DNA of 64,000 bases from Leishmania martiniquensis (taxonomy: Eukaryota > Euglenozoa > Kinetoplastea > Trypanosomatida > Trypanosomatidae), in NCBI RefSeq assembly GCF_017916325.1, contig NC_090145.1, positions 274,501-338,500 of the forward strand. Direction: 5' to 3'. The translations under genes were made by a program, and so were the position numbers. How positions within the stretch are numbered: the first letter of the stretch is position 1; each line of letters starts with the position of its first letter. The notes below the pieces were generated by a model. The model was given only the letters and a program-made list of their open reading frames with translations, searched no databases and was not told the origin of the DNA. Shown piece after piece: positions 10,953 through 22,192 of the stretch.

Positions 10953-12713
10953 ATGTCGGCCAGCATCGCCCACGCCGCCGCGCGCCTGGTGTGCCTCGCG
11001 GCAGCAGCCGTCGCCATCGCGGTGTCGGCGGCTGCCGTGTGCGTGCAGGCCGCTGGGCACCGCTGCATCCACGACGCTGTGCAGGACCTCGTGCTGAGGT
11101 CGGCGGCGCAGCAGGGCAGCGGCCCTGCCGCCTTGTCGGCGATGGGCCTGCCTCGCGTGTCCCTCGCCCCCAGCAACGACGTGGGCGCCGCCGGCCTCGC
11201 GGCGGCGAACAGCATGCCGACGAGCCCCCCGCGTGCCCGTGGCTGGGGGCCTGTACGCATCTTTGTCTCTACTTACGGCCTCACAGACCCCTTCTATTAC
11301 TGCAGGGAGGTGGGGCAGGTCGTCACCAACCACAGTGGGGGCGTGGCCATCTGTAAGGAGGAGGACATCCTGACGGAGCAGAAGCGAAATGCCCTCAATG
11401 CTTACCTGGATGCGGCCGTGAAGATGCACAGTGACAGGCTGCACGTGGATCAGCTGGTACGGGAGATACTGCGGGTAGGTGTAATGGTGGGGCCTGTGTG
11501 CAGCACCTTCAAGGTGCCACCGGAGCACCAGGCGGAGGGCATACCGGGCTACGACTTCGTGCTGTACGTCGGCGCTACCCCAGCGGCAGGCGACATCGAG
11601 GCGTTTGCCGCAGTGTGCCAGACCTTACCGGATGGCCGCCCTGCCGTCGGTGTCATGAACGTCGCCCCTGCCCGCATCACGACACCCGGCAGCCGGCACA
11701 TGAAACGTGTCGTGACACACGAGCTGACACACGCGCTCGGCTTCGGTAAGTTGTTTTTCCAGGAAAAACATCTCATTGTGATGGTTCCAGGAGGCCGTGG
11801 CAGAGGCTCCCCAGTGCCGGTGCTGAAAGGCCCCACGGTGGTGCAGAGGGCGCAGGAGCATTACGGCTGCAGGGATCTGCAGCATGTGGAGCTGGAGAAC
11901 TTGGGGCCGTCGAACACGGTGGGCTCACACTGGAAGATGCGGAGCATGAAGGACGAGCTCATGGGGCCCATCACTATTGCCGGGTACTACACGAACCTGA
12001 CCCTGGGTGCTCTCAACGACCTCGGCTACTACAGGGCGAACTTCGGCCTCGGGGAGGAGATGAAGTGGGGCAGGGGGGCCGGCTGCGACTTGTTCACCGA
12101 GAAGTGCATGGAGAGGAACATCACCAAGTGGCCGGAGATGTTCTGCAACGACAGTGCGCCGGAGCTGCGGTGCCCCACCGACCGTCTCGCTCTCGGCCAG
12201 TGCCAGATCATCACCTACACGGGCGCGTTACCGCTGCAGTATCAGTACTTCGATCGGCCAAACCTCGGCGGCCGCCTGAACTTCATGGACTTCTGCCCAT
12301 TTGTGAACGGTCTTGGCAATGCCCTTTGCACGCAGGACCCAGCAAAGGCGCCCGGTCCTTTGAAGCTGTTCAACGTCTTCTCGGAGCTCTCACGCTGCAT
12401 CGATGGCGCGTTCAAACCGAAGAACGTCCGAATCCCCGTGAATAAATTCAGCGGCCTCTGCGCCAGCGTGCTGTGCGACCCACCAACCAAGACGTACAAA
12501 ATACGGGTGGCCGGCAGCGACCGGAACGTCCCCTGCCGGGACGGCCGCCGAGTCCCTCTGAGTCCGTTGACCGATCGATTTGAGGCGGGAGGCTACTTGG
12601 ACTGCCCGCCTTTCGTGGAGGTGTGCCAGGGGAACAACCTCGCCGCCGTCGCCTCCGACGCTGGAGAAGGGACGGGCAGCGGCGCTGGGGACACTGCGGC
12701 GCTTCAGCTGTAG
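10953..12713 (+). CDS. GP63: GP63 copy 3, leishmanolysin without GPI signal
   Basis: 586 aa, nearly identical to copy 2 with an intact HELTH zinc site, third histidine and cysteine switch. It differs in the pro-region by Val at the SNDxG site and Pro at the SPxRARG site. The frame is open upstream to 10617, but that extension lies in the 5' flank, is not conserved in other copies and is upstream of the candidate splice acceptor, so the ATG at 10953 is preferred. No GPI signal; likely secreted. Confidence 0.95.
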   Translation: MSASIAHAAARLVCLAAAAVAIAVSAAAVCVQAAGHRCIHDAVQDLVLRSAAQQGSGPAALSAMGLPRVSLAPSNDVGAAGLAAANSMPTSPPRARGWGPVRIFVSTYGLTDPFYYCREVGQVVTNHSGGVAICKEEDILTEQKRNALNAYLDAAVKMHSDRLHVDQLVREILRVGVMVGPVCSTFKVPPEHQAEGIPGYDFVLYVGATPAAGDIEAFAAVCQTLPDGRPAVGVMNVAPARITTPGSRHMKRVVTHELTHALGFGKLFFQEKHLIVMVPGGRGRGSPVPVLKGPTVVQRAQEHYGCRDLQHVELENLGPSNTVGSHWKMRSMKDELMGPITIAGYYTNLTLGALNDLGYYRANFGLGEEMKWGRGAGCDLFTEKCMERNITKWPEMFCNDSAPELRCPTDRLALGQCQIITYTGALPLQYQYFDRPNLGGRLNFMDFCPFVNGLGNALCTQDPAKAPGPLKLFNVFSELSRCIDGAFKPKNVRIPVNKFSGLCASVLCDPPTKTYKIRVAGSDRNVPCRDGRRVPLSPLTDRFEAGGYLDCPPFVEVCQGNNLAAVASDAGEGTGSGAGDTAALQL

Positions 12714-15343
12714 CCGCGACGGATGGCTGTACCGCCCCCGACACGGCTGACGCTGTTGTGGTGGCTGCTTGCCGCACTCCTGTCGCGAGTGGAGACCACC
12801 CGCTGGCTCGAGGCGGTAGCGCCTAGAGGCGCGTCCGTGGATGCACCGATGCTCCCCTTACTCTGCGGCTACCGATACCGACGTGCAGCACGCGTTCAGG
12901 CACGGCCACTGTGCTGCGGGCTGTGGCAGAAGACGCCCGCCTCGTCCTCCTCTCTTTAGCGCCCCCTGCCGGCTATGTGGGGCGTTACGCGGGTGAGCAG
13001 GATGCCCCTCTGCTGATGACGGTCGCCACGACACGCGTGATCAGCAGGGTGTCCGGCGCTGCCCTCAATGCACCTCCCCCTCTGCCCGCACAGGCCCGAT
13101 TGCTGTCGCTGTCGCCCCCGCCTCGCCCCTGTGCTCGCGGCCTCTGCGGACGGCGTGCAGCAAACGTGCGCGGCCCTATGCGGCCGTCTCCCTCCCTCTC
13201 TCCGCTTCCCTCTGCACACACGTTCGCCTGCGCGTGGGCGGCACGGCAGTCAGGCCGGCGCGCTTCCAAAACTGCTCTCACCATCTTCTCTGTATGTGTG
13301 TGCGTGTTTCTTCTCTCCTCTTCACTTCTGTCCCCCTCCCCATGCCGTGCGTGTGCGTGTGCGTGGGGAGCCCCTCTCATCGGCATGCTGTGGCAGCGCC
13401 TCTGTGGTCCCCCCCGCGTGTGTGTGTGTGTGTGTGTGTGTGCGGGAGGGGGGCCCTCGACGGCGGCTGCACGGCTGTCGGGAGGGGCGTGTGATCGGCT
13501 CTTTTGTCTTTTGTGTGTGTGTGCGCTCTCCTCTCCTCTTCGCTTTGCCCATTTGTGTTCCCTTCGCCCTTTTCGTTTCCTTTCGTGCGAGCGACTCTGT
13601 CTGCCTGTGTGCGTGTCTGTGTGTGTCTCAGTGGGAGTGGACGGGTGGTCAGTGCGCGCATCCACACACGCATGCACACGCACGCACAGGCAGACATACA
13701 CACATATATACACTCATATATAAATATATATACGAATACACATATTTGCTGCATTGCCTCTCCCCTTTTCTGCCTCTCTTTTGGGTGTGTGTGTGCGCTG
13801 TCGCCCTCACCCGTTGTGTGTGCTGTTCTCTTCTCATCTCTGTTTGTGCTTTCCTTACGTTGGGCGCTTATCCTCACTCGGAGGGGGGACGGGGTGGCAT
13901 GCGTGGAAGGGCGGTGCCGGGGCTGTGTGTGCGTGTGTGTGCTGAGGAGGGAGGCGAGGAGGGCGGTGCTGTCCCTCCCCTCGCTCGGCCGCCCGTGCGC
14001 TCCCTCGCAGCCTCCGCTGCCTACGCCATCCGGCCCTCCCCTCCCCCTTCTGTGTCTCTCTTCTACGCAGTCGCCCTTCGTCTGTGTGTGTGTTGGCGTC
14101 GAGCTCGCTGCCGTGCACTCCTCTGTGACCGACTTCGCTTAGCGCTTTGCCCATTTGTGTTCCCTTCGCCCTTTTCGTTTCCTCCCGTGCGAGCGACTGT
14201 CTGCCTGTGTGCGTGTGTGTCTCAGTGGGAGTGGATGGGTGGTCATTGCGTGCCCCGACTCACGCACTCAGTCACGCACACACGCACACAGACATATACA
14301 TATATCAATTTACGAACAGTTTATATATGCATGTATGCGCGAATCTCTTCTTCACTATTCTGTGGGCTGCAGAGAATGTGCCACGCCGCTGCCGCCGTGG
14401 CCCCGGCGCCGGTGCGGAGGCGCTGTCGCGTGCGGTGCGGCCTGGAGAGCTGCGGCTGGCACGCGGTCGCTGCCCCTCACCGAGTGACAGCCGCCCTCCC
14501 CACCTCGCCTTGACTGTCCCTTCTACCTGGCATGGTGGCCGCGGCCCGTCTCCCCCGCGCGCTCGCATTGGAAGGGCCACTCCGCGTCGTGCGCGGCAGC
14601 GCCGTGGGGCGTGCTGCTGGCCTCGTGGCGGTGCTAGTGTAGGGGCGGCAGCCGTCCGCGGGTGCTTGACGCGCGCGCGCGTGGGTGCTGCTGTGCCACG
14701 CCAGGCTGAGGGCGGCGGTGTGTGTGCTCGCCCAGTGACGGGGAGGCGCCTGCCGGACGGAGCGCTGCCGCGGACAGCGGAGAAGAGAAAACGAACCGAT
14801 GCAGCGTACCTCCAGCCGTGCCGCCCTCAGCGCTTGGTGGAGCGCCTGATCACCTCGACTGCATGAGGGGAGCGCGCTCGCCATTATGTGTGTGAGGGTC
14901 CGAGGAGCGGCGGCAGAGGCGCCTCTGTCTGCTACTGCTGCGCTGACTGCACGTAGGGGCGGCTCGTCCGTCATGCCTGCGCCACCGGCTGCCCATCGCC
15001 CACTCGAGTGTGGCCGCGAGCCCCTCGTTGCCCTGCGCCTTGCGAGCTCCTCGGCGCGGCGCCTTTGCGGCTGCCTCGTGGCACGGCTCCCCTTCCATCG
15101 GCACGTGCGGCACACCAGCAGCGCGTGTGCGTGCGCCCCCATCCCTCGGCATGGTGTGCCCCCCTGCCCGATGCTTCGCACGCCCGCCCCTGACCGACCC
15201 CCACATGCGTACACCGGCACCTCCCCCTCTCTCGCCCCTGCGCCCTCCCTCCCCCACTCGCACAGACACACACACAGGTATCGCACACGCACCAGCGCAC
15301 ACCACTGCCTCCCGCCCTCCCCTGCACCCCCGCAGCCTTCCAC
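12714..15343. repeat. GP63 intergenic module 3 with long 5' flank form
   Basis: The first part equals the other modules. The (GT)n run near 13418-13442 is longer than in modules 1 and 2. AU-rich elements lie at about 13697-13748 and 14291-14335. Near the right end, 14757-14987 carries an alternative segment of about 230 bp in place of the usual segment of about 47 bp. The only other full copy of this segment is before GP63 copy 7. The candidate splice acceptor for copy 4 is the AG at 15264-15265. Confidence 0.85.
14757..14987. repeat. long-form GP63 upstream segment
   Basis: It replaces the short segment found upstream of copies 1, 2, 3, 5, 6 and 9 and is nearly identical to 30141-30371. It precedes a GP63 gene with a diverged mature domain in both cases. 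Function unknown. Confidence 0.8.
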
Positions 15344-17107
15344 ATGTCGGCCAGCATCGCCCACGCCGCCGCGCGCCTGGTGTGCCTCGCGGCAGCCGCC
15401 GTCGCCATCGCGGTGTCGGCGGCTGCCGTGTGCGTGCAGGCCGCTGGGCACCGCTGCATCCACGACGCTGTGCAGGACCTCGTGCTGAGGTCGGCGGCGC
15501 AGCAGGGCAGCGGCCCTGCCGCCTTGTCGGCGATGGGCCTGCCTCGCGTGTCCCTCGCCCCCAGCAACGACGCGGGCGCCGCCGGCCTCGCGGCGGCGAA
15601 CAGCATGCCGACGAGCCCCCCGCGTGCCCGTGGCTGGGGGCCCGTACGCATCCTCATCTCCTCCAAGGACCTCACGGACCCCACCCATTACTGCACACGT
15701 CCCGGTCAGGAGGTCAACAATCACCTCGGCGAAATGGTCTTTTGCACAGAGGCGGACGTTCTGACGCCCGAGAAGAAAGACATTCTTCTCAACGCTTACG
15801 TAAACTGGGCTGCGAGGACGCACAGTGACCGGCTGCAGGTGATGTGGATGGCGCAAACGTGGGAGGTAGGTGAAATGGCAGGGTCCATCTGCAGCACATT
15901 CATAGTCCCCCAGGAGCACCGCACGCCAGGTATCACCGGCAGAGACTTTGTGCTCTACGTCGGCTCGGCACCGACGGAGGGCGATGTTGAGGCGTGGGCC
16001 TCAGTGTGCCTAACCTTCGAAAATGGCCGCCCCGCCGTCGGTGTCATTAACATTCCTGCTACCAGCGTCACGACACGCAATGACAGGCATAAGAAGCGTA
16101 CCGTGCTGCACGAGGTGGCACACGCGCTCGGCTTCACGCATACCGTTTTTGAGCACGCGCACATATATCAACTTGTTGATGGCGGCCGCGGCAGGGGAAT
16201 CAAAGTTCCAGCGATCGTCCACGCTATGGCGACCGCGATGACGCGCGCTCACTATGGCTGCCCAACTGTGAAGCATCTGGAGCTGGAGAATATGGGGTCG
16301 TCAGTGTCGGGTAGCTCGCACCTCAAGATGCGCAACGCGCTGGAGGACCTCATGGCGCCCGTGACAGGTGCCGGGCTCTACACAAACCTGACCCTGGCTG
16401 TCTTCGACAGCCTTGGCTACTATAAGGCAGACTTCAGCAAGGCGGAATCGATGCCGTGGGCCCTGAATGCCGGCTGCAACTTCCTCACCGAGAAGTGCAT
16501 GGAGAACAACGTCACGCAGTGGCCGGGGATGTTCTGCAACGAGACTCAGTCGGAGCTGCGCTGCCCCAGCGACCGTCTCGCTCTCGGAACGTGTGGTATT
16601 GTCACCCACCGCATCTCGTTACCCACGCCATATCAGTACTTTTTTCAGTTGCCCAATGTGGGCGGCGGCATGAGCTTTATGGACTACTGCCCATATGTCA
16701 CCTCCTATGCGAGTGCCTCCTGCATTCAAGACCCATCGAAGGTCCCAGGGCCGTATAAGGCCTTCAACATGTACACGCTCAACTCACGTTGCATCAGTGG
16801 GAACTTCAGACCGAAGGGTACACGCATCCCTGTCAAATTCTTCCGTGGCCTCTGTGCCGATGTGGACTGCGACAGGAATAGGAAGGAGTACAAAATACAG
16901 GTGGCTGGCAGCAACAGACACGTCCCCTGCACACCGGGCGCGGTAATCGATCTCACCCTTCTGAGTACAGAATTTGAGGCGGGCGGCCGCCTTGTGTGCC
17001 CGGCGTTCATCGAGGTGTGCGCGGCGAACCTCCTGGCTGCCATCGGCTCCGATGCTGCGGAGGGGACGAGCAACGACGCTGGGGACAGTGCGGCGCTTCA
17101 GCTGTAG
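15344..17107 (+). CDS. GP63: GP63 copy 4, diverged leishmanolysin without GPI signal
   Basis: 587 aa. The first ~105 residues (signal peptide, Cys38 switch, pro-region) match copy 2 almost base for base. The mature domain then diverges abruptly (LISSKDLTDPTHYC in place of FVSTYGLTDPFYYC). The zinc site is intact: HEVAH at 256-260 and the histidine of SSHLKMR about 66 residues later. The cysteine pattern is retained, so an active protease is expected, possibly with different substrate preference. The C-terminus keeps the AALQL ending with no GPI signal. Its 3' flank is unlike the common module. Confidence 0.94.
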   Translation: MSASIAHAAARLVCLAAAAVAIAVSAAAVCVQAAGHRCIHDAVQDLVLRSAAQQGSGPAALSAMGLPRVSLAPSNDAGAAGLAAANSMPTSPPRARGWGPVRILISSKDLTDPTHYCTRPGQEVNNHLGEMVFCTEADVLTPEKKDILLNAYVNWAARTHSDRLQVMWMAQTWEVGEMAGSICSTFIVPQEHRTPGITGRDFVLYVGSAPTEGDVEAWASVCLTFENGRPAVGVINIPATSVTTRNDRHKKRTVLHEVAHALGFTHTVFEHAHIYQLVDGGRGRGIKVPAIVHAMATAMTRAHYGCPTVKHLELENMGSSVSGSSHLKMRNALEDLMAPVTGAGLYTNLTLAVFDSLGYYKADFSKAESMPWALNAGCNFLTEKCMENNVTQWPGMFCNETQSELRCPSDRLALGTCGIVTHRISLPTPYQYFFQLPNVGGGMSFMDYCPYVTSYASASCIQDPSKVPGPYKAFNMYTLNSRCISGNFRPKGTRIPVKFFRGLCADVDCDRNRKEYKIQVAGSNRHVPCTPGAVIDLTLLSTEFEAGGRLVCPAFIEVCAANLLAAIGSDAAEGTSNDAGDSAALQL

Positions 17108-17829
17108 CCGCGACGGCCGGCTGCATCGGTTACTGCACCGCTGACGCTGTCTCTAGCGGCAAACGTGTGGCGGCTGCCGCTCCCTGTCGGCTGACGGATG
17201 TACTGCTGCGAGCTCTTTGGACTCATGAGACGGGTCGAGACCGCCCGCTACGTCGAGGCGGGGAAGCTCGGCAACAGCGTGCGAGCAGGCACCGGCGCCG
17301 CGTCTGTGTAGCCCGCGCCCGCCTCAGCGCTCATCGGTGCCGACGTACGGCGGAGCGCGCAGCGCCCTCTGGCTTCTCTTGCCTCCTCTCTTTCTCCCGA
17401 TCCGGCGCGTGGGTGATGAGGGCTGTGGCACGCGTTCGACTGCCCCTTTCCCCTCTTTTAGCCGTCGTTTTTTTCTATCGTATCCCGTGCGCCCTCGCGC
17501 GCACGTCATGCGGCTGAGTGCGACGGCCCCTGTTGATGCGAGTTACCATGGCACACGTCATCAGCCGTGTGCCGGTGCTCCCCTCGACGCCTCTCACTCT
17601 CCAGCCGCACAGGCTGTAATGTTTCGCCTCTTGTCTCCAGCTCGCCGCTGTGCTCACCCCTCTGCTGACAGTGTGCGGCACACGTGTGCGATCTCACGTG
17701 CGCCCTTTTTTCTCTGGCTCTGTTGTCATAACGCATCAACTTAACTGACGGGCGGTCGTAGCGGACGGCGGAGCAATGGCGCGTGTCTGTGAGCCCCACG
17801 CTGGTCCAGCCCATCTGTATGCTCATTCC
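17108..17829. other. diverged 3' flank of GP63 copy 4
   Basis: No gene is seen. Blocks of weak similarity to the common intergenic module are visible: 17530-17590 resembles the segment ending in gatcagcagggtgtccgg in the modules. This looks like an old, diverged 3' UTR. It ends at about 17830, where the 1026-bp tandem array begins. Confidence 0.6.
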
Positions 17830-20800
17830 CCTTCTCTCTCTCTCCCCCCTCTTCCTCCTCTCTTCTTCGTGCGTGTGCGCGGGCGTGTGAATCTTTTTTG
17901 TCGCTTCGTTGGCTGTGACTGCACCTCTCGGCCCCTCGCGGCATGTGAGCGTGGCGGTGGCGCTCTCCTCGGCCCCCCTCCGTCTGTGCGTCTGTGTCGG
18001 CCTCGACGGCTGCCGCATCGCTGTCGGGCGGGGGAGTGCGATCGTCTCTCTTTTCCTCTGTTTTTGTGTGTCATTTGTGTGTGTGTGTGTACTCTTCGCC
18101 TTCGCGTTGTGTGCGTTCTGCTCGTTTGTGTTTTCTCCGCCCTCTTCGATCCTCTCGTGCCAGCGACTGTGTGTCTGCGTGTGTGTCTCTGTGTGTCTGT
18201 GCGGGCGGCGGGTGCCCACACGCACGCACACCACACGCATGCGTAAAGGTTGACCAACAAGCTCAGATCTCTTCGCTTCTCTCTCTTTGTGCCTGTACAC
18301 GACGTGCCACGCCGCCGCCGCGATAGCCGCCGCGCGGACTGGCCAAGGGCGGTGGGCACGCGGCATGCGCAGCTCCCCGAGTCACCCCCCTCCTCCACTC
18401 CCCATCGCACCCCTTCTCTCTCTGAAACGTCGACGAGGGGCTCGGCATGCCTGAGGCGTGTGGGGGCGTGGAGCACACACGAACAGGCGTCCCTCCAGCC
18501 TGAGCGGCTACTCGGTGTGGGGGTGTGGAAGTGGGGGCATCCGGCAGCAAGGGCGGCGGATGTGCCGGTGTGAGCCGTCTCGCCCCCCCCTCTCTGCTGC
18601 TGCCCCTCCCAACCACCCTCGCTTGCGGTGCACCGTGCAGGGCTTTTGCCGCGGCCCGCCTTGCGCGACAGCGCAGTGAGGCGCGCTGTCGGCCGCGGCA
18701 CGGTGTTGCTGTTGTGGCTGAAGCCGTGTGAGGGCGTGTGGGCGCGACAAACAGTATCCTCGGTGCTCCCCGCAGGCGTCTTGGTGTCGCGCCGCTGCCG
18801 GCCCAGGATGGTGATGTGCGGGCTCGTGACGCGACGGAGAGGTGCTGGCCGGGTGGCGTGCTGCCGCCGAGGGGGTTCAAGCCAACAAGGAAACGGGGAA
18901 AAGCGCGTCCCGGTGGAGGCCGTCTTCCCGCGTTGCCGGTGCGCGTGGGAGGGCGTGTGAATCTTTTTTGTCGCTTCGTTGGCGGTGGCGCTCTCCTCGG
19001 CCCCCCTCCGTCTGTGCGTCTGTGTCGGCCTCGACGGCTGCCGCATCGCTGTCGGGCGGGGGAGTGCGATCGTCTCTCTTTTCCTCTGTTTTTGTGTGTC
19101 ATTTGTGTGTGTGTGTGTACTCTTCGCCTTCGCGTTGTGTGCGTTCTGCTCGTTTGTGTTTTCTCCGCCCTCTTCGATCCTCTCGTGCCAGCGACTGTGT
19201 GTCTGCGTGTGTGTCTCTGTGTGTCTGTGCGGGCGGCGGGTGCCCACACGCACGCACACCACACGCATGCGTAAAGGTTGACCAACAAGCTCAGATCTCT
19301 TCGCTTCTCTCTCTTTGTGCCTGTACACGACGTGCCACGCCGCCGCCGCGATAGCCGCCGCGCGGACTGGCCAAGGGCGGTGGGCACGCGGCATGCGCAG
19401 CTCCCGAGTCACCCCCTCCTCCACTCCCCATCGCACCCCTTCTCTCTCTGAAACGTCGACGAGGGGCTCGGCATGCCTGAGGCGTGTGGGGGCGTGGAGC
19501 ACACACGAACAGGCGTCCCTCCAGCCTGAGCGGCTACTCGGTGTGGGGGTGTGGAAGTGGGGGCATCCGGCAGCAAGGGCGGCGGATGTGCCGGTGTGAG
19601 CCGTCTCGCCCCCCCCTCTCTGCTGCTGCCCCTCCCAACCACCCTCGCTTGCGGTGCACCGTGCAGGGCTTTTGCCGCGGCCCGCCTTGCGCGACAGCGC
19701 AGTGAGGCGCGCTGTCGGCCGCGGCACGGTGTTGCTGTTGTGGCTGAAGCCGTGTGAGGGCGTGTGGGCGCGACAAACAGTATCCTCGGTGCTCCCCGCA
19801 GGCGTCTTGGTGTCGCGCCGCTGCCGGCCCAGGATGGTGATGTGCGGGCTCGTGACGCGACGGAGAGGTGCTGGCCGGGTGGCGTGCTGCCGCCGAGGGG
19901 GTTCAAGCCAACAAGGAAACGGGGAAAAGCGCGTCCCGGTGGAGGCCGTCTTCCCGCGTTGCCGGTGCGCGTGGGAGGGCGTGTGAATCTTTTTTGTCGC
20001 TTCGTTGGCGGTGGCGCTCTCCTCGGCCCCCCTCCGTCTGTGCGTCTGTGTCGGCCTCGACGGCTGCCGCATCGCTGTCGGGCGGGGGAGTGCGATCGTC
20101 TCTCTTTTCCTCTGTTTTTGTGTGTCATTTGTGTGTGTGTGTGTACTCTTCGCCTTCGCGTTGTGTGCGTTCTGCTCGTTTGTGTTTTCTCCGCCCTCTT
20201 CGATCCTCTCGTGCCAGCGACTGTGTGTCTGCGTGTGTGTCTCTGTGTGTCTGTGCGGGCGGCGGGTGCCCACACGCACGCACACCACACGCATGCGTAA
20301 AGGTTGACCAACAAGCTCAGATCTCTTCGCTTCTCTCTCTTTGTGCCTGTACACGACGTGCCACGCCGCCGCCGCGATAGCCGCCGCGCGGACTGGCCAA
20401 GGGCGGTGGGCACGCGGCATGCGCAGCTCCCGAGTCACCCCCTCCTCCACTCCCCATCGCACCCCTTCTCTCTCTGAAACGTCGACGAGGGGCTCGGCAT
20501 GCCTGAGGCGTGTGGGGGCGTGGAGCACACACGAACAGGCGTCCCTCCAGCCTGAGCGGCTACTCGGTGTGGGGGTGTGGAAGTGGGGGCATCCGGCAGC
20601 AAGGGCGGCGGATGTGCCGGTGTGAGCCGTCTCGCCCCCCCCTCTCTGCTGCTGCCCCTCCCAACCACCCTCGCTTGCGGTGCACCGTGCAGGGCTTTTG
20701 CCGCGGCCCGCCTTGCGCGACAGCGCAGTGAGGCGCGCTGTCGGCCGCGGCACGGTGTTGCTGTTGTGGCTGAAGCCGTGTGAGGGCGTGTGGGCGCGAC

Positions 20801-21672
20801 AAACAGTATCCTCGGTGCTCCCCGCAGGCGTCTTGGTGTCGCGCCGCTGCCGGCCCAGGATGGTGATGTGCGGGCTCGTGACGCGACGGAGAGGTGCTGG
20901 CCGGGTGGCGTGCTGCCGCCGAGGGGGTTCAAGCCAACAAGGAAACGGGGAAAAGCGCGTCCCGGTGGAGGCCGTCTTCCCGCGTTGCCGGTGCGCGTGG
21001 GAGGGCGTGTGAATCTTTTTTGTCGCTTCGTTGGCGGTGGCGCTCTCCTCGGCCCCCCTCCGTCTGTGCGTCTGTGTCGGCCTCGACGGCTGCCGCATCG
21101 CTGTCGGGCGGGGGAGTGCGATCGTCTCTCTTTTCCTCTGTTTTTGTGTGTCATTTGTGTGTGTGTGTGTACTCTTCGCCTTCGCGTTGTGTGCGTTCTG
21201 CTCGTTTGTGTTTTCTCCGCCCTCTTCGATCCTCTCGTGCCAGCGACTGTGTGTCTGCGTGTGTGTCTCTGTGTGTCTGTGCGGGCGGCGGGTGCCCACA
21301 CGCACGCACACCACACGCATGCGTAAAGGTTGACCAACAAGCTCAGATCTCTTCGCTTCTCTCTCTTTGTGCCTGTACACGATGTGCCACGCCGCCGCCG
21401 CGATAGCCGCCGCGCGGACTGGCCAAGGGCGGTGGGCACGCGGCATGCGCAGCTCCCCGAGTCACCCCCCTCCTCCACTCCCCATCGCACCCCTTCTCTC
21501 TCTGAAACGTCGACGAGGGGCTCGGCATGCCTGAGGCGTGTGGGGGCGTGGAGCACACACGAACAGGCGTCCCTCCAGCCTGAGCGGCTACTCGGTGTGG
21601 GGGTGTGGAAGTGGGGGCATCCGGCAGCAAGGGCGGCGGATGTGCTGGTGTGAGCCGTCTCGCCCCCCCCTC
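17830..21672. repeat. GP63-less 1026-bp tandem repeat array B
   Basis: Unit borders repeat at 18663, 19689 and 20715, exactly 1026 bp apart. Two units are complete (18663-19688 and 19689-20714), with a partial unit on each side. Units are nearly identical. The first partial unit carries the same pyrimidine insertion as array A plus another insertion of about 45 bp near 17917-17957. The right junction into a GP63 5' flank is the same as at array A. Unit sequence is related to the GP63 intergenic module but holds no GP63 coding sequence. Confidence 0.93.
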
Positions 21673-22192
21673 TCTGCTGCTGGTGTCCTCCACGGCCCGT
21701 CTCCTCCAGGCCCCTCTTCGCGTTGCTGTGCCATGCAACGCTGAGGACGGCGATGTGAGTACTCGCCGAGTAACAGGGAGGCGCCCGCCGAACAGCGAAA
21801 ACGAGAAAGCGATTCGATACAGCGCACTTGCCGAGAGCTGCCCATCGCCCACTCGAGTGTGGCCGCGAGCCCCTCGTTGCCCTGCGCCTTGCGAGCTCCT
21901 CGGCGCGGCGCCTTTGCGGCTGCCTCGTGGCACGGCTCCCCTTCCATCGGCACGTGCGGCACACCAGCAGCGCGTGTGCGTGCGCCCCCATCCCTCGGCA
22001 TGGTGTGCCCCCCTGCCCGATGCTTCGCACGCCCGCCCCTGACCGACCCCCACATGCGTACACCGGCACCTCCCCCTCTCTCGCCCCTGCGCCCTCCCTC
22101 CCCCACTCGCACAGACACACACACAGGTATCGCACACACACCAGCGCACACCACTGCCTCCCGCCCTCCCCCGCACCCCCGCAGCCCTCCAC
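21673..22192 (+). promoter_or_regulatory. 5' flank of GP63 copy 5
   Basis: It follows array B at the same junction as the flank of copy 1. The C/T tract at about 22068-22105 is followed by AG at 22113-22114, the likely spliced-leader acceptor about 80 nt before the start codon. Confidence 0.55.

Noticed and set aside
17823..21446. Minus-strand open frame of 1207 codons across tandem array B
   Set aside because: It is open because the 1026-bp unit is a multiple of three and has no stop in that frame. The translation is Arg/Thr/His-rich from (CA)n runs and runs against the direction of all genes here. No spliced-leader acceptor context was seen on that strand.
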